From: Syngnathus acus
Lineage: Eukaryota > Chordata > Actinopteri > Syngnathiformes > Syngnathidae
DNA: 64,000 nt
Direction of reading: 5' to 3'
NCBI RefSeq assembly: GCF_901709675.1
Contig: NC_051095.1
Span: 18,626,956 to 18,690,955 of the forward strand
Positions within the stretch are counted from its first letter, which is position 1. Each line of letters opens with the position of its first letter. Below are positions 11,396 to 37,011 of the stretch, in pieces. Under the pieces are notes generated by a model, which saw only the letters and a program-made list of their open reading frames with translations, ran no database searches and was not told where the DNA came from. A program made the position numbers and the translations under genes.

Positions 11396-12632
11396 TATAG
11401 TCTTGGCTCGTGAGTGAACGATTCGTTCAAAAGAACACATTTCTTTCAGTGAACGAGAGTGAACGAATCACTTCCTAAAGTGATTCGTTCTTTTTTCAGT
11501 TCATATTACTTCAAGCAGTAGGTGTCGGTAATGCACATTGAAGCTGGTGCCACCTCGCCGTAAAACAAAGCGAAGAAGAAAATGATGTAACTTCCCGTTC
11601 ACGAACGAGTCGTGAATTGCATTTACCGTTCATCAACTGAACGGATCTGTGAGTGAACGAGTCAGTGATTTGCATTTCCAGTTCATCGCGAGAACGGATC
11701 AGTGAGGGAACGAATCCTGACTTTCCCGTTCGCGAACGAGTTAATGGGTGAACTGCATTCCCGTGCATCAACGGATCAGTCCGTGAACGTGTTGCGTCTC
11801 GTGGCGTGAACTATGTAAGCCAGAATGTAGATTTACGATTCGCCAAAGAAAGTAAGAACCACTCACTGAAACACCACTTCTTTTATGCATTCTCCAAGCT
11901 AACGGCTAACTTTATTGCATGAAGGGATGAGCCGTTATGCAACAACGGGGAGATTATGCTTCTCTTTGGGTAATCTTGATTTTATAACACTTATAGTAAT
12001 TTTACGCCTAAATATTGTTATCCAATATATCTACTGCAATTTCACATTAGATTGCTGGTTTGAAATTTACTTTTATTATTATTATTATTATTTTATTAAA
12101 CATTCAAACCTGTTAAAACTTGTCTGGTGTTTTATTCCTTGTTTTTATTTTTTGGGGCATGAAAACAAAAATCTGACATTTGGTTCACTGCTTTCTATGA
12201 CAATATGTATGTGTTTTACGTTGTGTAATATGTGTTGGTGTCCCCCAAAATAAAGAGCAAGTAGTCAAATACACATTCTTGACACGTACAAAAAAATGCA
12301 TAAAGTTATTAGGTACACCTGAAAATGGCGGTGTACCTAATGTGACGTCCGAATGACGTCACAGATCAAACAGCCAATCAGGAGGTGGGGGTGAGGGCGG
12401 GTGTGGCACTTTTCACTTTCACTTAAGCTTTTTCCGTAATGAAGTGTCCTGTGATTAGGTACACCTCATGGACACTACAATAGGTACACTACACGAGGTA
12501 AAAAAAAAAAAAAAAAAAGAATGAATAAATAAGAAAGTGTAGCGAACGATTCGATTAACGATTCTTTTGAACAAAAATTCTGAGCGAACCGATTCTAAAG
12601 ATTCACTTGAGAACTGGAATGTACATCACTAG
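11396..12632. mobile_element. Foldback/MITE-like element, left arm of the inverted repeat
   Basis: It opens with ggctcgtgagtgaacgattc and closes near catcactagt at 12623-12632. Its start resembles the solo copy at 14967-15095. Internally it holds many gttcacgaacg-type short palindromes and one copy of the 157-bp unit. Boundaries are approximate and the transposon class is unknown. Confidence 0.5.
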
Positions 12633-12654
12633 TACAAAACAGTGCAGACGACCA

Positions 12655-12735
12655 CGGGCTGCCAGGTTGAAATAGCCGACTGGTTAGTGACACGGGCTCT
12701 CGCTCAGTAAGAATTTGGTTCGATCCCAGGTGTGG
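12655..12735 (+). repeat. tRNA-derived SINE head
   Basis: An A-box-like actggttagtgac (12679-12691) and a B-box-like ggttcgatccca (12717-12728) are correctly ordered and spaced for an RNA polymerase III promoter. The sequence does not fold as a complete tRNA, so a SINE head or tRNA pseudogene is more likely than a working tRNA gene. Confidence 0.5.
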
Positions 12736-12834
12736 GAATATACCTTACTGTGCAATTAACCCTTTATTTATTCTTTTTTTTCTTTTTCCTAATCACAGGC
12801 CACTTTATTAGGGAAATATCATGGTCAAAGGTCA

Positions 12835-12979
12835 CAGGTGTAAAGCTCTAGTCCTCGGGGCTGCGTTCCAATATGTTTTCCAAGTTACCCTCGTTAAACG
12901 CACCTGTGTGAAAAGATTTTGGTCATTTTCACGTTCTGCAGGAGCTAAAACTTTTCACGCAGGTGCGCTTAACGAGGGA
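12835..12979. mobile_element. Partial palindromic hAT-like MITE
   Basis: This is the left two-thirds of the element seen complete at 13071-13271, preceded by the same 40 bp of flank. The two sites therefore arose by local duplication, not independent insertion. Confidence 0.55.
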
Positions 12980-13012
12980 ATCACACGGACACTCCATTAG
13001 GTACACCGCCAT

Positions 13013-13700
13013 TTTCAAGTGTACCTAATAACAGGCCACTTTATTAGGGAAATATCATGGTCAAAGGTCACAGGTGTCAAGCTCTAGTCCTCGGGGCCGC
13101 ATTCCAACATGTTTTCCAAGATTCCCTCGTTAAGTGCACCTGCGTGAAAAGTTTTAGCTCCTGCAGAACGTGAAAATGACCAAAATCTTTTCACGCAGGT
13201 GTGTTTAACGAGGGTAACTCTGAAAACATATTGGAACGCGGCCCCTCGAGGACTGGAGGTCGACACCCCAGGTTTAAGTGAAAAGTGCCACACCCGCCCT
13301 CACCCCCACTTTCTGATTGGCTGTTTGATCTGTGACGTCACTTGGACACTCCATTAGGTACACCACCTTTTTCAGGTGTTCCTAATAACAGGCCAATTCA
13401 TTAGGGAAAAATCATGGTCAAAGCTTAACTGAAAGTGAAAAGTGCCACACCCGCCCTCACCCCCACTTTCTGATTGGCTGTTTGATCTGTGATGTCACAC
13501 GGACACTCCTTTAGGTACGCCGCCATTTTCAGGTGTATCTAATAACAGGCCACTTCATTAGGGAAAAATCATGGCCAAAGCTGAACCGAAAGTGAAAAGT
13601 GCCACACCCGCCCTCACCCCCACCTCCTGATTGGCTGGTTGATCTGTGACGTCACACGGACACTACATTAGGTACACCACCATTTTCAGGTGTACCTAAT
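13013..13700. repeat. Tandem 157-bp satellite-like units
   Basis: The phrase aggtgtacctaataacaggc recurs near 13016, 13373, 13531 and 13686 (the last differing at its end). Between the later copies the step is 156-158 bp. Each unit carries the cccgccctcacccccact block and a gtgacgtcac site. The first unit is lengthened by the MITE at 13071-13271. Confidence 0.7.
13071..13271. mobile_element. Palindromic hAT-like MITE
   Basis: The first half (caggtgtcaagctctagtcc onward) is the near-complete inverse of the second half ending aggactggaggtcgacaccc. The roughly 200-bp unit can fold into one long hairpin. The ends resemble hAT termini. It sits inside one 157-bp unit. Confidence 0.65.
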
Positions 13701-14540
13701 AACTTTATGCATTTTTTGTACGTGTCAAGAATGTGTATTTGACTACTTGCTCTTTATTTTGGGGGCCACCAACACATATTACACAACGTAAATCACATAT
13801 ACATATTGTTATATTATGTTAACCAAATGTCAGATTTGTTTTTCATGTCCAAAAAAATAAAAACAAGGAATAAAACACCAGACAAGTTTTAACAGGTTTT
13901 AATGTTTATTAAAATAATAATAATAAGAAGAAAAATAAATTTCAAACCAGCAATCTAATGTGAAATTGCAGTAGATATATTGGATAACAATATTTAGGCG
14001 TATATATGCATACACGTTATTTAAAAACTACTATAAGTGTACAAAATCAAGATTACCCAAAGAGAAGCACCATCTCCCCGTTGTTGCATAACGGCGCATC
14101 CCTTCATGCAATAAAGTTAGCCGTTAGCTTGGAGAAAACGCGCATAAAAGAAGTGGTGTTTCAGTGAGTGGTTCTTTCTTTACATTCTGGCTTACATAGT
14201 TCACGCCAGGAGACGCAACACGTTCACTGACTGATCCGTTGATGCACGGGAATGCAGTTCACCCATTAACTCGTTCGCGAACGGGAAAGTCAGGATTCGT
14301 TCCCTCACTGATCCGTTCTCGCGATGAACTGGAAATGCAAATCACTGACTCGTTCACTCACAGATTCGTTCAGTTGATGAACGGGAAATTCAATTCACGA
14401 CTTGTTCGTGAACGGGAAGTGACGTCATTTTCTTCTTCGTTTTGTTTTACGGCGAGGTGACACCAGCTTCAATGAGCATTACCGACACCTACTGCTTGAA
14501 GTCATATGAACTGAAAAAAGAACGAATGACTCAAACAGAC

Positions 14541-14630
14541 AGGTGACCGAGCCCGCCACGTTTGGCGAGTGGCTCCGTCGCTGCGCTCGGACCCCTCAGA
14601 TTTAGGGTTCGACTCCCCACCACTGTGAAA
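14541..14630 (+). repeat. Possible tRNA-derived SINE fragment
   Basis: A B-box-like gggttcgactcccc lies at 14606-14619 and is preceded by GC-rich text. A proper A box at tRNA spacing is not clear. It is not called as a tRNA gene. Confidence 0.3.
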
Positions 14631-14925
14631 AGTGCTAAGCATGAATGTACTAACAGCCGTCAAACCTTTCCCCGCAGCACTATCCGCATTGCATTGCGCG
14701 CTCAACAGGGAAAACAAATAAGGCAGTAACTTTTTAGAAGTTTAGCAAGTGTTTTTTTCTTTTTTGTTATTTACTTGTCTAGGCTGTTCTAAAACACCAG
14801 CTCGTATGCTTGATACATATTAGATGAGGTAAAAAAAAAAAAATCCCGTCATTTACTTCATATGGTGTACCAGCACAAAGGTTTGCAGTGCTGAGGACAC
14901 GTGGAGCCATACAACGAAGTTATTT

Positions 14926-14966
14926 CGAAGCACCGATGGCCGAGCGGTTGGGCACATTGACGGTAG
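14926..14966 (+). repeat. Truncated tRNA-like SINE head
   Basis: The text gatggccgagcggttgggca resembles the D-arm/A-box part of a tRNA-Ser/Leu-like SINE. It stops where the next repeat copy (14967 onward) begins. Confidence 0.4.
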
Positions 14967-15095
14967 TGTTGGCTCGTGAGTGAACAATTCGTTCAAAAGA
15001 ACGAATCATTTCTGTGAACAAGAGTGAACGAATCACTCCCTAAAGTGATTGGTTATTTTTTCAGTTCATATGACTTCAACCAGTAGGTGTCGGTT
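14967..15095 (+). repeat. Third partial copy of the inverted-repeat arm
   Basis: It reads ggctcgtgagtgaacaattc through aaagtgattggttattttttcag to the aggtgtcggt phrase, in the same orientation as the left arm at 11396-11530. It ends abruptly after about 125 bp. Confidence 0.7.
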
Positions 15096-15138
15096 TGGAC
15101 ACGTCCAGTGGTGAGACTGTCAGTCCATTGGCAGCAGG

Positions 15139-15220
15139 ATGATGAGGATGGATATGCCAGGCAAGAGAGCTCGAGTAAGACCTAAGAGAAGATTAATGGA
15201 GCTGGGGTACACCCATGACC
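15139..15220 (+). mobile_element. LINE C-terminal relic
   Basis: The open frame reads MRMDMPGKRARVRPKRRLME. This matches a motif common at the C-terminus of reverse-transcriptase proteins in fish genomes (RM-LPGKR-RGRPKRR). The upstream reverse transcriptase is absent. Confidence 0.55.
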
Positions 15221-15559
15221 AGGCAATCATAGGGCACAGTCTATTCTCGTTGGCAGTTTGGCGAATGAAATGTAATAAAACCTGCAGTGGTCACCAGCAT
15301 GAACCTAAGGTGCATGCTGCTGGAATGTGAGCAGAAGGCGGCGAGCCTGGAAGGAATCATGCTACTTCACAAAGGAAAGCCAATAATTGAAACCCATAAG
15401 CTCGGACTGTAAGGCAGACTTGGCAGCCACTACCCGCCATCTTTTATCTTTTGCCATTTAATTAAATTCCACGTCTGACGGTATTAAATAAAGTCCCAAA
15501 TAGCATAAAATGTAAGTGAATGTTCCTGGTACTGACGACAGTATGTAAAATGTCTGCAA

Positions 15560-16193
15560 GAATTAGGACAGGGAATTAGGGTGGGGGGGGGCTGCATGGA
15601 CAGGACCACAATGTGGCGACGCGTCATCACCGCCTGTACAATAGAATGTGTACGACTAATACGATTAGGCAGAATCCCATTTGGAAATCAGATGTTCTCC
15701 CTCACCCCCCCCCCTCTAAAAAAGGAGATTGTTGCATTAATGCAGTGGAGCTTGGTTGGGGTGGTGGGGTTGGATCATTTTGGGTGGGGTCGGGGGTTCT
15801 TTTCATGCATGGGTCTCGTCTAGACGCTCTTCGCAGCGTTCCCAGTGCATTTCACCTGCCTTGCCGAGCGCTCGCCCACCCCCTTCCCCCACCACACATG
15901 CGCTTTTGAGATCACCCTTTGCTCCACACAACCCCCTCCTCCTCACTACCCCCCCCCCCATCTCCTCCTCCACTAGAGACCAAGGAGGGCTTTTCAGCAC
16001 TCGTCTCGGCAGCGTGCAATGGACAGCACCACAAAGACGGATGCTTGACAGAGAGCTGACAGTACTCCCTGGAACCACCACCACTAATAGGACAGCATTT
16101 TGTGGAGTAAACCATTTGACATAAACAACCTCAGGACCCTGAAACACAAAGAGGCTTCTTCTTTGTTGCTATAAAACATAACAAACAAACACG
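15560..16193 (+). promoter_or_regulatory. Probable gpm6a promoter and 5' UTR
   Basis: This strand-skewed stretch has a G run (15582-15590), C runs (15703-15713, 15949-15958), a CpG-rich patch (15825-15880) and pyrimidine tracts (15920-15970). It directly precedes the gpm6a start codon. TATAAAA at 16170-16176 is only about 20 bp before the ATG and so is unlikely to be the working TATA box. The transcription start cannot be placed. Confidence 0.45.
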
Positions 16194-31849
<15,656 letters not shown>

Positions 31850-32440
31850 AAAGCCAAGTTGAGGCGAGGGGGTCACTCACTCGGTTTTTCCTCGCCATTG
31901 CCAATGTCACTGGTGCGTCACATGACAATGTGGTTTGGGCGGAGGTCGGCCTCAGCTGCAAACAACATTACAGCTTACAAAAAAGAAGCCCCTTTACCTC
32001 TCTCGTGAATGGTTTTTGTTATCATTCTATCAGTTGTTGGGAAATAAGACCAGTCGTTTTGCATCGCGTAGTAGTGTAGTGTCGATTGTGGAAAAGTGAG
32101 TAGCGCTAGAGGTAGATTTTCTTTTTTTATTATGTTTCATGCTTTTTCTTATAAAATACTTTGCTAAGCCTATTTTCTTTTTTGCTCGTGACCCTCCTGT
32201 TACGTATACTCTCGAGTCAATTCAACCTGGTACGTATTTAAGCATTAAAAATGTTAAATAGGGGTTTAATATACCATACATTGAACACTATTAGAGAAAA
32301 TAGAAAGAAAAGAACAATATTGTGACGTTTGTTTCTTTAGAACACCAAAAATGTTATGAGAAATGTGACTAACTTTAAACAGGTCAGTGCATGCATATTT
32401 AACCAGTAAACAATAAATTGAACAATTTTCAAATTAGATT

Positions 32441-32490
<50 letters not shown>

Positions 32491-34245
32491 ATGTACGCAA
32501 TTTTTAAAAAAATTGGTCACTTTGACCTGAAATGTAACAGGAGCGTTATGGTATTTCTTGGAGTTTTAGGGTAACACCATTTATTTTTTGCCTCACATGG
32601 AGGTCAACAGGGGCTTCAAAAAGGTTCTCAAGCACATTTCTCATCTAACATGTGATATCGATGTACTGTATGTGAATGACTGATGTCTCATGTTTAAAAA
32701 AAAAAAAAAAAAATCATACAGTAAAATATTTGCCAGGGATTAAAACCACGAATCACAATACACTAGCTACTTTATATTTTAAGAAAAAAAATAACAATGA
32801 ATACCAAAATCTCAATGACTTGCTAGGTGTGCCAAGCCTGTTGAACGGGGAAATTATTTTTGGATCGATATATATTAACGGGATTAAATTTGCAAGAAAG
32901 GGATCATATAGTATCTCTGGACTGTGAATGATTCCATTGGCACTAAAAGCAAATGCTCCCATAAGACACTGTTATGATTATGACTGATAATTTTGTTGTT
33001 TGAATAAATTTAGTGGGGTTTTTTCTCTGCAGACTCTGCACTGTGTATAGTGATACTGTATCAATGCATTCCAATGTGTGATCAAGCATTGCGATTTATA
33101 GGAGAATAAGAATATGGGTTCTCTTAAAGGAGACATATTTTGTCACAATTTAAAGCAGTTCCCAGATATCTTCAGAAATGCTTTCTAGCATTCTTTGGTT
33201 AAAATCCACAAGGGCTTACAGCACACTTGACATCAACTTGTCACACTCTGACGGGTCATGTGCGGAAAAAAAAATAATTGTGAGGGCTCATTATTAGAAT
33301 CCAATGTTGATGATCCTGTTAACTAATGCTGTAGCTCTGCTTACCTTTTGGCTTTGACATCATTCCCTGTGGTCTGGAGGATGGACTCTGGCCCTCTCTC
33401 AAAAATGGCAGCCAACCTAGTTGCCAATTTTCCGTGCTGTTAGGTCATAATCTGGCAACATTCGGAAAGGCTCACTTGCAGACAAATTTTACTCAGCAGA
33501 CCAAATGTAAACCATTGATTGATTTCACAATTAGTGGGTGAGCAGATACTCCAAAGATCAAACTTTCCATAATATGTCTACTTTAAGTGTTCTTGACCAT
33601 AAACACTGATGGATTGGGGAGAAAATGCCTGACATTGAATTTGTTGGTGAAAAAACAATATTGTCAGTGTTTCGTACGCTTATTCGACTATTGTCTGTGC
33701 TCTGAGTTGGAAAACTGTACTGTTAGTAAAGACTGTGACTTTAGATGTTATCTGTGGCATGGACATAAATTATTGTAGTCGGATTGACTCAAAAAAATTA
33801 ACTTTATCTCACATCTTTTTTTTTAACATATTAATTTTGACACTTTTTGCCTGTCTTGACAGACTAACCCTTTTGTTTCAACGTGCAGTATTACAACCTT
33901 CCAAATAATGATGCTTCATGCTACTGATATAGAGACGTAGTCGTTTGAGTTGTGATTTAGTTTGTGATGAGGAAATGTCGTCTTAAAGCTTAATACTTGT
34001 ATTGACATTGCTTACTCTGTAATGACCCCGCGCTCACTCTTTCTCTTATTGGCTTTCTCCTTGTATTTGTCTTTTTGTACTTTCACTACCAATGCTTCGT
34101 AGCAGGCTTTACATGAAAACAATGGGGGTAGGGTGGGGGGGTTGTTTTCTATACATCCATGTGCCAACAGCTTGAAGTGACTTATTTGACCTGTATGATC
34201 AAATTTGCTCGCGTAAGTAAATAAAATTCACTTGTGTACTTGAAG
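31850..34245 (+). other. Probable long gpm6a 3' UTR
   Basis: The first strong poly(A) signal in good context is AATAAA at 34219-34224, followed by GT-rich downstream sequence. An earlier candidate is at about 33004. The stretch includes a (CT)n tract (32447-32480) and an A tract near 32696-32713. A long 3' UTR is usual for vertebrate GPM6A, but the exact end is inferred. Confidence 0.45.
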
Positions 34246-35304
34246 TGATGGTGTTGGTGAATGGGCCTTTTAAAATTGTCTGTCACTCGATGTTTCTATG
34301 GTCTCTCTTAAATTGCAAATCCAGAAGGTTTCGTGCAAATACAACCATTAAATACTGGCTTTGAAGAGTTGCAATGTTCTTTTATTTTGTGGGAATGCTC
34401 AAAATGATCGGAAAATTTCATGCTAAACGCCATCCATATAAGACGGTATAGGTAAAAAAAACTCCACCAATTAGTATGGTCCATTGAGCTCAGACTCCTG
34501 CTTTCATTCAAGGCTCGTTTGGGCAAATTCCCTTATCAGAGTTTGTCAAAGTATGAGCCCTGGAAACGGGTCCAAAATGTCTGCTTCAAATCCCAAATGT
34601 CCCAATTCCTATTCAATTTCAGGCATTGAGTCTTTGACCCTTTTTATTCATCCAGTGACATGTCTACCCAATTTTGTGTTGATCGGTGAAACCTTTGTCA
34701 TCTTTTCAGTGGGCACTAGAGAGTTTTGCAGGGGTCGTGTCTGGAAGGGCTAAAATGCATTTTTACTGCCTGGTGCTGTCAAGTGAGTCCATGTCATGGA
34801 TTATTTATCAAGAAGCAGTTTGACTTTGGCCTCTTGTGAGGGATGGGGCCAGTCAGGCCATAAATTACATCCAAAATTACACTTGGCACTCTGTTGCCAG
34901 ACAGAACGTTTGCACACACCTGGCACATGGACAAGGTGTTACGTTTACAATTTGGTTGTTTATCGAGTCATGTCAGTTTAAAGCAGGTGCATTTGTAGAA
35001 AAACTGAAAACTATACTTTCCACATTTTAAGAATGATGGATTTTTAATTTGTCTGCAAGAAAGTAATATGTAATAGTAAGGGTTATGCAGATCCGGAGCC
35101 TAATAACAAACCTAAAGCCGTACTGCCAAAAGAAAAACATAAATAATGTTATACCACCCTAATCCAGCAATAACCCCCTAACCCAAAACACACCAGTCCT
35201 GACGCTGTCCTCCAAAAACCAACCTTATTTTTTTAAATATTTAAAGCAAAGAGACATGTCCCCATACGAGTCGATTCAATACGATACAGCAGATCTTGAG
35301 AAAC
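34246..35304. other. Intergenic gpm6a-lrit3, proximal part
   Basis: No gene was found. Text near 34530-34740 (phrases such as ccaattttgtgttgatcggt and gggcactagagag) resembles a dispersed fish repeat. The remainder is unremarkable. Confidence 0.45.
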
Positions 35305-35306
35305 TA

Positions 35307-36067
35307 CCGTATTGGCCCGAATATAAGACGACCCTGATTATAAGACGACCCCCTCTTTTTCAAGACTCAAGTTTGAAAAAATACTTTTTGAACACAAAAT
35401 TGAATTTTTATACAGAAAATAATTACAGTACATCTGAAACAAATGATTATAACAATATATTCGAGAGAGAAAGCAAGTTATTTTGCCTCATTCAAATCAT
35501 GCAAAAACTGTATCACATCTTAATATCTGAACATTTAAATATGTAAACTAAAGTGCAATCACATTTGTAAATGAATGGCTTCTGGTTTTTGAAATGTACC
35601 GTAATTTTCGGACTATAAGTCGCGTTTTTTTTTCATAGTTTGGGTGGGGGGGGCGACTTATACTCAGGAGCGATTTATATACATATATATGGGTTTTTTT
35701 CACTTTTTTGGGCATTTTATGGCTGGTGCGACTTATACTCCGGTGCGACTTATAGTCCGAAAATTACGGTAAATAAACCTACTGTTTCTCCATTTTCTGT
35801 TATCTCTTCTCTCATTTTCTTCTATTTTCTTTCTTACCACTATTTTTTATTTTTCTTCTTTGTGCTACCCCTATTTTTATTTGTATTCTTCGTGACAGGG
35901 GTTCGCTTTGGCGTGGGGAGTTAAGTTCAGCATTCGCTTTAAAGATGTCTGGTGCCATCTAGCGTTGTGAATGGGTATAATGTCTAGACCCCGAATGTAA
36001 GACGACCCCCACTTTTTCAGTCTTATTTCAATGCAAAAAACACCGTCTTGTATTCGGGCCGATACGG
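35307..36067. mobile_element. TA-flanked inverted-repeat element (outer of a nested pair)
   Basis: The left end ccgtattggcccgaatataa and the inverse of the right end ccgtatcggcccgaatacaa agree at all but two of 23 positions. TA flanks both ends (35305-35306 and 36068-36069). In the left end tataagacg recurs at 35322 and 35339, a 17-bp step. It contains another element at 35599-35769. Confidence 0.8.
35599..35769. mobile_element. TA-flanked MITE nested in the 35307-36067 element
   Basis: The 25-bp termini (ccgtaattttcggactataa and following) are perfect inverted repeats, flanked by TA at 35597-35598 and 35770-35771. Near both ends cgacttata-like words recur at a 17-bp step (35654/35671 and 35729/35746). 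At 171 bp it is a typical MITE. Confidence 0.85.
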
Positions 36068-36069
36068 TA

Positions 36070-37011
36070 TATTGAGAAAGTTTCTTGTTGCCATTTGGCA
36101 GGACTGTAAATGTTTACGTATTTTGCCACACCCCTACGATCCACCCTAAGCCCTAAATCAAACTCTCTAAACCTGGTGCACTTAGCAATGCACAATGTCA
36201 ACAAATCGATTCATTATGTACGTGTGTGCCAACGGGGTTGTTGTGTCACTGTGGGGCGCACAGCACACTGGAACACGACCTTGAATGGAAAAATGTTCAG
36301 TTCAAGGGAGGCAACACAGTGACGTCAACAAGCGCAACCAATACAGATAGATAAGAGTAATCGATAAACCACTGGTGAAAGCATCCCTGTTACTTCTTAG
36401 TAGGGTGTGACGCAAGCGTTTCAAAAAATGGTGAGCTTTCACCAGATGACTGTTGTACTCGTGCGCTCCCCCACAGTGTACACCAAAGAAAAAAACAAGT
36501 GCAGTGTGATGAGGCCTTTACACCCCTCCCAAAAGAAAACATTGGTGCAATTTTAGAGGAAAACTCTGCAATCGTTTTGGCCACTTATTGAACTTTAAAA
36601 GCATACAGCAAACTCTGAATTAGGTAAATTTCTTGTAATGTGGTACCACACAGCCAATAAAAGACTAGAGTGGGGATCTGCAAAGGCCTCGTGGGAATCA
36701 CATAAGGGGAACCCTTTCTGGAAGTGCCGATTAGCGATTACATGGCCTGCTTCGAGCTTGCGTGACCCTTACAACCCAAAGAAATCCTCAGCTAATCCCT
36801 GTAAGGCAGAGGGGGAGTGCGATTAGCAACTCACAGGTGACCTGTAGTGTAAGTCCATCACCAGCCAGCCGACGCTTATGGACCTTGAACGCGCTTTCTT
36901 TTATTTACCATTTGCATTTTGGAAGGGATCCTCAGAACTTGTAATGAAAACGGATGTATTTTTTCCCGATCCCTCCGCCAAGTGACTGTTTGGCGTCCTC
37001 TTGGTGAAATC
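36070..37011 (+). other. Upstream region of lrit3
   Basis: This stretch runs between the nested transposons and the lrit3 start codon. It presumably holds the promoter and 5' UTR, but no clear TATA box or CpG island was identified. No other gene is seen. Confidence 0.4.

Larger units (their letters stand above)
11479..14530. repeat. Large inverted repeat, two arms of about 0.95 kb
   Basis: The left arm (about 11479-12430) reappears reverse-complemented at about 13576-14530. The match runs from the tcagtaggtgtcggtaatgc area through the aataaagagcaagtagtcaa area to the cccgccctcacccccacctc area. By eye the arms are above 90 percent identical, with differing ATT-repeat lengths and small indels. 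The space between (about 12430-13576) contains tandem 157-bp units, a tRNA-like SINE head and MITEs. It could be a foldback element or two opposed copies of one transposon. Confidence 0.8.

Noticed and set aside
12655-12735. Functional tRNA gene
   Set aside because: A and B boxes are present, but no complete acceptor stem or cloverleaf; it sits in a repeat cluster, so a SINE head is more likely.
15756-16147. Overlapping open frames of 114-122 residues on both strands upstream of gpm6a
   Set aside because: Proline/glycine-rich low-complexity translations of the C- and G-rich promoter/5' UTR area; no family or splice support.
7436-16193. wdr17 exons between spata4 and gpm6a
   Set aside because: No WD-repeat coding exon could be read on either strand; the interval is repeats.
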